A DNA stretch of 36,676 bases from Chelatococcus sambhunathii (lineage in GTDB: Bacteria > Pseudomonadota > Alphaproteobacteria > Rhizobiales > Methylopilaceae): assembly GCA_031316315.1 (NCBI GenBank), contig JADBEO010000042.1:1-36676 (forward strand). Reading direction: 5' to 3'. The position numbers and the translations under genes are program-made. The notes under the pieces are model-generated. The model searched no databases. It was not told the origin of the DNA and saw nothing but the letters and a program-made list of their open reading frames with translations. Shown piece by piece: positions 18,267 to 25,116 of the stretch (within the stretch, counting starts at the first letter, position 1; every line of letters begins with the position of its first letter).

Positions 18267-18291
18267 GCAGGCGCCGAAGGACGGCGCCTGC
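18267..18291 (+). terminator. Stem-loop terminator candidate after the M4 protease
   Basis: GCAGGCGCC (18267-18275) and GGCGCCTGC (18283-18291) form a perfect 9-bp GC-rich stem with a 7-base loop, 17 bases after the protease stop. Only TT follows before the sequence becomes mixed, so it is not a canonical U-tract terminator, but its position between two same-strand genes fits a transcript end. Confidence 0.55.
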
Positions 18292-18372
18292 TTACCGCGC
18301 CACGGCGCCTCGCGGTCTTGTCACGTCTCTGCAAAGCGACTAGCAACGGCCGTCCACAGACGGAGCGGATGA

Positions 18373-19521
18373 ATGACTGCGGGACCCGCGCGGCCGACCT
18401 GTTTCCTCCACATGGGTCCGCCCAAGACCGGCAGCAGCACGATCTCGCATTTCGTCGAAGGCAACATCGAGGAGCTCGAGCGGCGCGGCTATTTCGTGCC
18501 GCGCATGCCCTCGCTGAAGGGCCGCCCGCAGAACGGCCACGGCATCTTCGCCAACGTCGCCTTGAACGAACTCGAGGTCGACGGCACGCTGAAGCCCGGC
18601 GCGACGCTCTGGACCGAGCTCGAGGAGGTCGCCGCCAATGGCGAGAAGCACATCGTGCTGACCAACGAGGCCTTCGCCTTCTCGCTGCGTGAGCCGGCCA
18701 AGGTCGACGCCATCCTCACCTTCTTCGAGCGCCACGGCTATCCGGTCACGGTCATCGCTTACATCCGCGACCAGCCGTCGTCGCTGAACTCCTCCTACGT
18801 GCAGACCCAGAAGCGGCTCTACGCGCGCCAGACCTTCGACGAGTTCGTCGAGGAGGCCGCCGAGCGCGGCCGGGTCGATCCCTGGCGGTTGCTCGAGCAC
18901 ATCATCGACAATCCGCGCGTGACCCTCTCGGTCGGCTCGTTCGAGAAGGCGATGAAGTCGGGCCTCGAGGCGGATTTCGCGCGGCGGATCGGCCTGCCGG
19001 ACGACGCCGGCCTGAAGCCGGTGCCGGAAGTCCGCAACCCCAATGCCGGGATCAAGACGGTCTACGCCGCGCAGGAGATCCTGCGCCAGACCACCGGGAC
19101 GCTGCAGAAGATGCCGTCCTACAAGAAGATATACCGCCGGTTCCGAAAGCACTTCGAGACGCTCGGCTGGACGGACGACGCCTATGTCGGGCTCGACCAG
19201 GAGCGCTACGCGCAGATCCGCGAATTCTACCGCGACAGCAACGAGCGTTTCGCCAAGCGCTTTCTGAACGCTGACTGGGCGGATCTCGCGCCTGACCGGA
19301 CGTACAAGCGCAATGTATTCGATCCGGAACGCGCCTCGCAGGAGGAGCTCGACGAGATCAAGGCGGTCGTGGACGAGATCGTCACCCTGATACGCCGCGC
19401 CCAACGCGCCGAGTCGAAGGGCGGACGCCTGAAGTTCTTCAAGAAGGTCAAGAAGAAGGCGGCCGCCAAGCTCGGACGCCGCAAGAAGAAGGCGCCGGGC
19501 GCGGCCGCGCGGGTCGCCTGA
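18373..19521 (+). CDS. Sulfotransferase-like protein with basic C-terminal tail
   Basis: A 382-residue protein. The N-terminal CFLHMGPPKTGSSTISHF (residues 10-27) fits the 5'-phosphosulfate loop of PAPS-dependent sulfotransferases (P-K-T-G-S/T-S/T), and VIAYIRDQPSSLNSSY (about 134-149) fits the 3'-phosphate-binding R..S segment. Similar proteins are annotated as sulfotransferase or hypothetical and often act on polysaccharide or other surface glycans; the acceptor here is unknown. The last ~35 residues are strongly lysine/arginine-rich (FFKKVKKKAAAKLGRRKKK), perhaps for membrane or nucleic-acid contact. GGAGCGG lies 4 bases before ATG 18373. It converges on the Bug protein gene, 9 bases apart. 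Confidence 0.7.
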   Translation: MTAGPARPTCFLHMGPPKTGSSTISHFVEGNIEELERRGYFVPRMPSLKGRPQNGHGIFANVALNELEVDGTLKPGATLWTELEEVAANGEKHIVLTNEAFAFSLREPAKVDAILTFFERHGYPVTVIAYIRDQPSSLNSSYVQTQKRLYARQTFDEFVEEAAERGRVDPWRLLEHIIDNPRVTLSVGSFEKAMKSGLEADFARRIGLPDDAGLKPVPEVRNPNAGIKTVYAAQEILRQTTGTLQKMPSYKKIYRRFRKHFETLGWTDDAYVGLDQERYAQIREFYRDSNERFAKRFLNADWADLAPDRTYKRNVFDPERASQEELDEIKAVVDEIVTLIRRAQRAESKGGRLKFFKKVKKKAAAKLGRRKKKAPGAAARVA

Positions 19522-19530
19522 AGGCGCTCG

Positions 19531-20520
19531 TCACTCGAGCTTCGCGCCAGACAACCTCACCAGTTCGCGCCAATAGTCGTTTTCCGAGGCGATGCGCCGC
19601 CGGAGATCGGCCGGCGACGCATCCGTCGTTGGCGCAAAACCGTTCGGCTCCAGCTTCGCCCGCACGTCCGGGGCCTGCATCCCCTCGCTGACCGCGGCGA
19701 AGACCGCGTCTCGCCTGTCATCCGGCAGGCCTTTCGGCGCGGCGATCGCGTACCAGGTCTGGATGTCGACGTCGGCGAGGCCGAGATCGGCGAAGTCCTT
19801 CATGGACGGGACGTCCGGCAGGGCCGGCATGCGCTCGCGCGACCCGGCGGCGAGCGCGACGAGCGTGCCCTCGCGCACATGCGGAACGAGCGCGGGCGGC
19901 ACGTCGAACATGATGTCGACGACGCCCGCGAGCAGATCGACCAACGCCGGCCCGCCGCCCTTGTAGGGCACGAACAGGATCCTCGCGCCGGTGCGCGCCT
20001 TCACGAGCTCGATCCCGAGATGGCTGATCGTGCCGACGCCGGACGAGCCCATGCGCAGCTGATCCGGATTGGCCCTCGCCCAGGCGATCAGGTCGCGGAA
20101 GCTCTTCCAGCCCCGCTCCCGAGCGGTCTCGGCGTTCGCCACGCACAGGATCGTCCCGGTCGCGACGCGCGTGATCGGGGTCAGGTCGGCGTCGGGATCG
20201 TAGGGGAGCTTGGCGTAGAGATACTTGTTCGCGATCAGCTGCGTGACGTTGAGCAGCCCGAGCGTTGAGCCGTCCGGCGCGGAGCGCGCGAGCGCCCCCG
20301 TCCCGATCGAGCCGCCTGCCCCGCCACGGTTGTCGACGACGACGGTCCCGAGCTTTGGCTCGATCCTCTCCGCGATCAGCCGCGCCAGCGTGTCGACCGC
20401 GCCGCCCGGCGGGTAAGGCACGATCAGCGTCGTCGCCGCGGCCCGCGCCGGAACCGCAGCGAGCGCTCCGCCGGCGGCGACGCCCGTCAGAAACACGCGC
20501 CGCGAGAGCCCGACCGTCAT
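19531..20520 (-). CDS. Tripartite tricarboxylate transporter (Bug/TctC-type) solute-binding protein
   Basis: A 329-residue periplasmic binding protein. The N-terminus LSRRVFLTGVAAGGALAAVP is a twin-arginine (Tat) signal, cleaved near PARA. The mature part begins TTLIVPYPPGGAVDTLARLI, the carboxylate-binding loop of the Bug family, followed by VVVDNRGGAGGSIGTGALA and ILFVPYKGGGPALVDLLAGV, both diagnostic. The start ATG overlaps the stop of the nicotinate phosphoribosyltransferase gene (ATGA), so the two are co-translated. No TctA/TctB membrane genes are nearby; orphan Bug proteins are common. The coupling suggests nicotinate or a related pyridine carboxylate as ligand, which is inference; a Bordetella Bug protein is reported, as far as I recall, to bind nicotinate-type ligands. 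Confidence 0.92.
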   Translation of the reverse strand: MTVGLSRRVFLTGVAAGGALAAVPARAAATTLIVPYPPGGAVDTLARLIAERIEPKLGTVVVDNRGGAGGSIGTGALARSAPDGSTLGLLNVTQLIANKYLYAKLPYDPDADLTPITRVATGTILCVANAETARERGWKSFRDLIAWARANPDQLRMGSSGVGTISHLGIELVKARTGARILFVPYKGGGPALVDLLAGVVDIMFDVPPALVPHVREGTLVALAAGSRERMPALPDVPSMKDFADLGLADVDIQTWYAIAAPKGLPDDRRDAVFAAVSEGMQAPDVRAKLEPNGFAPTTDASPADLRRRIASENDYWRELVRLSGAKLE

Positions 20521-21800
20521 GGCCGCGCCTCCTTCGGCAGCAGCTTCAGATATTCGCGGCCGACTTTGACCAGGTCGAAGCTGCGCCAGCCGCCGGCGCC
20601 GTCCGGCAGCTCGTAGCGCACGATGTCGGCGGTGGCGTAGGTGCGCGACAGCCGGGACGGCAGGAAGGAGCCCGTGCCGACCACGTCGACCGGAACCGCC
20701 ATGTTGCCGAACACCCTGCACTTCAGGGTGTCGAATCCGGAGGAGGCGACGATCTTCGCGGCCTTGAACCCCGCATCGTCGAGCGCCTTGCGGAAGGCGA
20801 TGACGGCCGCGGCGGTGACGCCCGTTCCGAACAGAAACTTGTCGCGCACCTCGTCGGAGCTCATGCCGTCGAGCTCGTCGAGATCGAAGCCGGCGAGCGC
20901 GAGCTTGGCCACCTCGCCGGGCGTGTGGCGATGGGTCCATTTGAGAAGGGTCCGCACGCTCTCGTCCCAGTCGAGGCCCTCGAGGTGCCGGCCGCCATGG
21001 GTGTCGAGCCGGAAGGCGAGCTCGCGGCCGCGCGCGCCGGGACCGTCCGGACCGTAGAACCAGCGGCAGACCGCGAGGGCGTCCGAGATCTCCCGCCCGT
21101 CATAGTCGTTGAGAACCGTGTAGCGGCGCTCGTCAGGAAACTGCGCGGCGTAGAGCTTCGCAGCCTCCAGCGTCGCGCTCTCGCGCGCGGGGTCGCGGCC
21201 GGCTGCGAGCATCCGCGCCTTGGCGTAGCCGATGAGCGCGTGCGGCATGGTGCCGAGGCCATGGGCCGTGCCGAACAGCGGCGCGGCGATGTCCGTGGAG
21301 GTTCCGACGAAGCCCTTCGCGCCCATAAGCCTCGCCGTGCGCGAGCCGACCGCGGCGCCGTAGGAGCAGGCGAGATGCATGTCGTCGCCGCTCGTATGCC
21401 GCGCCTCCATGGCGAGGAATTCGGCTTCCGGCAGCGCGCGGCACATGGAGAAGGCGTTGAAGGCGCTCACCGAAGCGAAGCCGATCCGTTGCAGCAGCAG
21501 CGTCTCCAGCGTCGACAGCGCGACGAGCGATCCGGTCACGTAGAGCATCGGCTTGCCGGAGGCGAGCACGGCGCCCTCCGTCACGGTCCGGACGATATCG
21601 AGCGGAATTTCCGCGCTCTTCGGATAGGCGGCGGTCAGGAACTCGATCGCCGGATCGATCGCCGCGACGGCGTCGGAGCGCAGGAAGACTGCGTAGGTGA
21701 CCCGGACGTCCCCGAGCGATTGCACGATCTCGGCGGTCTTGGCGAAATAGGCGTCGGTTCGTTGGGCGACGAAGGCGGGGTCGGCGACGTCTTGCGTCAA
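20517..21800 (-). CDS. pncB: Nicotinate phosphoribosyltransferase
   Basis: A 427-residue type II phosphoribosyltransferase that makes nicotinate mononucleotide from nicotinate and PRPP in the salvage branch of NAD synthesis. Family features: AQRTDAYFAKT near the start, the substrate-side SAFNAFSMCRALPEAEF, GTSTDIAAPLFG, FRLDTHGGRHLEGL and the phosphate-binding C-terminal IVASSGFDTLKC and VVGTGSFLPS. The only usable start is TTG at 21800, with GGAG 10 bases upstream; no ATG or GTG precedes the conserved region. The gene is the first of a two-gene unit with the Bug binding protein (4-base overlap). Upstream lies repeat-rich DNA. Confidence 0.9.
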   Translation of the reverse strand: MTQDVADPAFVAQRTDAYFAKTAEIVQSLGDVRVTYAVFLRSDAVAAIDPAIEFLTAAYPKSAEIPLDIVRTVTEGAVLASGKPMLYVTGSLVALSTLETLLLQRIGFASVSAFNAFSMCRALPEAEFLAMEARHTSGDDMHLACSYGAAVGSRTARLMGAKGFVGTSTDIAAPLFGTAHGLGTMPHALIGYAKARMLAAGRDPARESATLEAAKLYAAQFPDERRYTVLNDYDGREISDALAVCRWFYGPDGPGARGRELAFRLDTHGGRHLEGLDWDESVRTLLKWTHRHTPGEVAKLALAGFDLDELDGMSSDEVRDKFLFGTGVTAAAVIAFRKALDDAGFKAAKIVASSGFDTLKCRVFGNMAVPVDVVGTGSFLPSRLSRTYATADIVRYELPDGAGGWRSFDLVKVGREYLKLLPKEARP

Positions 21801-21854
21801 GGGCGAGGGGCTCCAGCGGCGCTTCGCCCGAAGTTAGGGCGGCTCCGCCCTCTT

Positions 21855-21972
21855 GTCCCGGCCTCGAGCCGGGACCCAGAGCCGCCGCCGTTCCGAATGG
21901 AAGGCGCCGCGCGGTCGGGCGCGCTTTCATCTCAGGCGTCGATGCGTCCGGGTCCCGGCTCAAGGCCAGGAC
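21855..21972. repeat. Pair of short palindromic intergenic repeats
   Basis: Two related palindromes, GTCCCGGC-5-GCCGGGAC at 21855-21875 and GTCCCGGCTCAAGGCCAGGAC at 21952-21972 (imperfect), lie between the DUF1501 gene and the nicotinate phosphoribosyltransferase gene. A third member of the same family is at 34262-34282 after rpsP. They are typical dispersed repeats of GC-rich alphaproteobacteria and could act as mRNA ends. The 180-base spacer has no gene. Confidence 0.65.
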
Positions 21973-21980
21973 AACAGCCG

Positions 21981-23234
21981 TCAGACGATCAGCCCGGCAT
22001 GAGGCGCGACGTTCTCGCTGCCTGGAAAGACCTTGTCGCGCAGCACCGCGGCGGAGAGGCCGAGATGGTCGGCGAGCACGCCCTTCAGCACGGCGCGGAG
22101 GTCGGTCGTCGGCGCGAGGTCGCGTCCGTCGAGCAGCTGCGCCTCCTTGAGGCCCGGCCAGTCGGCGATAACGCGCCCGCCCTTCACCGCGCCGCCGAGC
22201 AGGAAGGCGACGGTGCCGGTGCCGTGGTCGGTGCCGTCCGCGCCGTTCTCGCGCGCGGTGCGGCCGAACTCGGTGACGACGATGACCGCAGTCTCCTTCC
22301 AGGCGTCGCCGAGGCCCGTCCTCAGCGTATCGAGCGCGAGGTCGAGCGCGCCGAGGAGGCCCGCGAGCCGGCCGTCGCTGGAGCCCTCCTTAACGTGCGT
22401 GTCCCAGCCGTCATAGCTGAGCGCGGCGACGCGCGGCCCCTCCGATGACGCCATCAGCCGCGCCGCGCCTTGCGCAAGCGAGACGAAGCCGGCCTGCAGG
22501 CGCTTCACGCCCGGCGTCGCGGACTGCATGGCGCCGCCTGCATTCGCCATGCGGTCGATCTCGACGCCCGCCTCGAAGGCGCGCGAGAGCTCGGGATCGC
22601 GCGCGGCATACAGCGCCGCGAGGCGGTCGATCGTGTCCTCCTTGGCGGCGTCGAGCTTCGGCGGGATCCAGGAGACGACGGGCGCCGGGCCGCGCAGGAT
22701 GAGCGGCACGGTCGCGCCGATGCCGAGCCCCCTGGCGGGCACGGCGCGGCCGGCGGTCGGCAGCTCGGCCATGGCGCGGTTCAGCCAGCCGGTGTCGAGC
22801 GATTTTGCCGAGGTGCCGTTCTCCAGCGCGTCCTGCCCGTCGAAATGCGAGCGCTCGCGATAACCGGTCGCGGCGGCGTGGACGACCAGCGCCTCGCCGC
22901 GCTTGACCATGCCGTGGACCTTCGCGAGCGCCGGATTGAGCGCGAACATGCCGTCGAGCGGCAGCGCCGGCTTCGGCCCCGCCTGCTTGATCGCGATGTC
23001 CGGCCGCAGGGACTCGTATGTCGGGTCGCCGATGGGCGGAACCGCGGAGAGCCCGTCGAGCGCGCCGCGCAGGATCACCACGACGAGGCGCGGATCGCGC
23101 GCTCCGGCGGCGCTCGCCACGCGCGGCATCATCAGCGCGGCGGTGAGCGAGGTCGCGCCGGCGAGGAAGACGCGGCGGCTCGGACAGAGGACCGCATCGG
23201 CGCGGGCGAAGTCGGCCAGATCCGGTTTCGCCAT
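21981..23234 (-). CDS. DUF1501 protein, Tat-exported
   Basis: A 417-residue protein of the alkaline-phosphatase/sulfatase-like DUF1501 family. The N-terminus carries a twin-arginine signal (PSRRVFLAGATSLTAALMMP, cleaved near ASA), followed by LVVVILRGALDGLSAVPPIG, and the metal-site-like segments SHFDGQDALENG, ALSYDGWDTHV, VIVVTEFGRTARENG and DGTDHGTGTVAFLLGG that recur in the family. An excellent Shine-Dalgarno AGGAGGTGA stands just before ATG 23234. It starts 2 bases after the stop of the DUF1800 gene; DUF1800 and DUF1501 are a common bacterial pair whose function is not established. Confidence 0.92.
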   Translation of the reverse strand: MAKPDLADFARADAVLCPSRRVFLAGATSLTAALMMPRVASAAGARDPRLVVVILRGALDGLSAVPPIGDPTYESLRPDIAIKQAGPKPALPLDGMFALNPALAKVHGMVKRGEALVVHAAATGYRERSHFDGQDALENGTSAKSLDTGWLNRAMAELPTAGRAVPARGLGIGATVPLILRGPAPVVSWIPPKLDAAKEDTIDRLAALYAARDPELSRAFEAGVEIDRMANAGGAMQSATPGVKRLQAGFVSLAQGAARLMASSEGPRVAALSYDGWDTHVKEGSSDGRLAGLLGALDLALDTLRTGLGDAWKETAVIVVTEFGRTARENGADGTDHGTGTVAFLLGGAVKGGRVIADWPGLKEAQLLDGRDLAPTTDLRAVLKGVLADHLGLSAAVLRDKVFPGSENVAPHAGLIV

Positions 23235-23236
23235 GG

Positions 23237-24862
23237 TCACCTCCTCTGCATCTCGGGCGACATGACCAGCAGCGCGAAGGCCTGCTCGCGCGAGCCGGCG
23301 CGCTTCACCGCCGTGCGGGTCTCGTCGCTCATCGCCGCGCCGAGGACATCCTCGGCGAGCGCGTTCGGGTCGATGTCGTCCGCGTGGTCGCGGGCGAGGT
23401 CGACCGCGAAGTCGAGCCTGTTTGTCTGGGCGTCCGGCGCGATCCAGTCGCGGCCGACGATCGAGTAGCCCTTGGGCTGCGAGGCGCCCCACATCGGCTG
23501 GCCGAGCGCGTTCAGCGCCTCGATCAGCCGCTCGGCCCTAGGCTGGCGCCCGACGAGCCGGATCGAGGCGAAGACGAACTCCTGCGGCGAGCGCATCTTC
23601 GCGCGCGGCGCGTCCCAGGCCTCGTCGGCGGAGACGAGCGCCGCGGCGACCTCCCTGAGGTCGCCCTGAGTGTCGCGGAACGTGCGCTCGAGCCTCTGGA
23701 CCAGCGCAGGCGGCGGCTCGTCGGCGACAAAGGCGACCGCCAGCCTTCGGGCGAGCCGCGCCGCCGTCGCAGGATGGCGCGCGAGATCGCGCAGGATCGC
23801 CTCGCCTTGTTCCGCGCCGCCCTCCGGATAGCGCTTGCCCATGACCGTCCGCTCGCCGGGCTCGTGGGCGCGCGGCGCGAAGTCGAACTGCTCGAGATTG
23901 TCCGCCTTGTAGCCCTTCTCGACCCGCCAGCCGGTGAGCGCCTTGGCGAGTTCGATCACGTCGGCCTGCGTATAGCCCGCGCCCGCCCCGACCGTGTGGA
24001 GCTCCAGCAGCTCGCGCGCGTAGTTCTCGTTGAGGCCCTTGCCGTTGCGCTTCGCGGCCTCGCTGTTCGGACCAATGGAAGCCTGGTTGTCGAGGTAGTG
24101 CAGCATCGCGGAGTGCCGCGCCGAGGCGAGCAGCATGTCCTCGAACCGGCCGAGGACATGGGGCCGGATCGCCTCGCGGTCATAGGCGCCGGCGACCCAG
24201 CGGATGTAGCCGCCGCCCTTCGTCGAGACCGTGAGATGGTCGCCCCAGAAGGAGACGAGCCGCTCGACGAAGCCGATGTCGGCGTTGCGCGTCCGCACGA
24301 AGCGCGCCGCCGCCTCGTCGTCCATCGGCTGGGTCGGGATCGCAGGCGCGTCGGGATCGTCGAGACCGGTGCGCCCTGGCTTGCCCTTCTTGCCAGCCTT
24401 GCCCGGCGCGCGGCCGTCCATGTCTCCGGCCATGTCGTCCCCCGCCATCGGCGAGGCGGCCATCGATCCGCCCATATCCGGATCCGCCATCGCTTCGGCG
24501 CCCGCGGGCTTCTTCGCGGACTTCTCCTGAAGCAGGAGCGCGGCCTTCTGGACGAGCTCCTTCGGCAGCCGGCCATCGGCGACCATGGTCTCGATCACCA
24601 CGTTGCGCTTCTCGCGGACCTTCCGGCCGGTCAGCAGCTGACGGAGCGCCTTGCGTTCCTGGTAGTGCCGCGAGCTGTCGGCCGCCGAGACCAGGTATGG
24701 GTCCGGCAACAAGGCGACGTTCGGCGCCGTGAGCTCAGCGAGCACCGCGCCGCGCGGGTCGGAGGCGATGCGGCGCATGTCGCCGGGCCGCGCGCCGAGA
24801 CCGAAACGGGTGAGCGCGACGAGCGCGCCGGCGTCGCGATGGAAGTCCGCGTCCGTCGCCAT
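23237..24862 (-). CDS. DUF1800 protein with methionine-rich insert
   Basis: A 541-residue DUF1800 protein. Family segments: LTRFGLGARPGDMRR at the start, RLVSFWGDHLTVST, LENYARELLELHT-like NENYARELLELHTVG, DVIELAKALTGWRV and the C-terminal MRSPQEFVFASIRLVG. Between the N-terminal part and the core sits a low-complexity insert with six methionines in 24 residues (125-148, MADPDMGGSMAASPMAGDDM) and then a Lys/Gly stretch; such Met-rich stretches resemble copper-binding segments of other proteins. No signal peptide is visible, unlike its partner. GGAGG lies 11 bases before ATG 24862. It is followed after 2 bases by the DUF1501 gene. Function unknown. Confidence 0.92.
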   Translation of the reverse strand: MATDADFHRDAGALVALTRFGLGARPGDMRRIASDPRGAVLAELTAPNVALLPDPYLVSAADSSRHYQERKALRQLLTGRKVREKRNVVIETMVADGRLPKELVQKAALLLQEKSAKKPAGAEAMADPDMGGSMAASPMAGDDMAGDMDGRAPGKAGKKGKPGRTGLDDPDAPAIPTQPMDDEAAARFVRTRNADIGFVERLVSFWGDHLTVSTKGGGYIRWVAGAYDREAIRPHVLGRFEDMLLASARHSAMLHYLDNQASIGPNSEAAKRNGKGLNENYARELLELHTVGAGAGYTQADVIELAKALTGWRVEKGYKADNLEQFDFAPRAHEPGERTVMGKRYPEGGAEQGEAILRDLARHPATAARLARRLAVAFVADEPPPALVQRLERTFRDTQGDLREVAAALVSADEAWDAPRAKMRSPQEFVFASIRLVGRQPRAERLIEALNALGQPMWGASQPKGYSIVGRDWIAPDAQTNRLDFAVDLARDHADDIDPNALAEDVLGAAMSDETRTAVKRAGSREQAFALLVMSPEMQRR

Positions 24863-25116
24863 GGATGAGACACCCTCCCTGGCAGAATGAGACGGGGCGG
24901 CAGCTTAATCCCGCCAGCGCGCGCCCGCGACCCACGATTTCCGGAAGACCCATCTGGCCCCCGCAAAGCTCATACGCGCCGGCCGCGCCCGTCCTGCGTG
25001 CGGCGCCGCGAAAGCCGGAAACCGGCGCTCCTTCCACCCTTCGTTAACGCAAAAAACCGCTTAATCGCACCCGCGAACCGGGCGGCGTTTCGGCCCGGCA
25101 AGAGGGTTCCGGGCTC
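24863..25116. promoter_or_regulatory. Divergent spacer between DUF1800 and ftsK genes
   Basis: A 254-base region with promoters for both directions. It is GC-rich except at 25040-25075, where GTTAACGCAAAAAACCGCTT, followed by AA, gives two TTAA blocks 13 bases apart. That spacing does not fit a CtrA box. No gene or clear -35/-10 pair is seen. Confidence 0.35.

Noticed and set aside
25043-25063. A CtrA site upstream of ftsK (TTAA ... TTAA)
   Set aside because: The two half-sites are 13 bases apart; CtrA requires 7.
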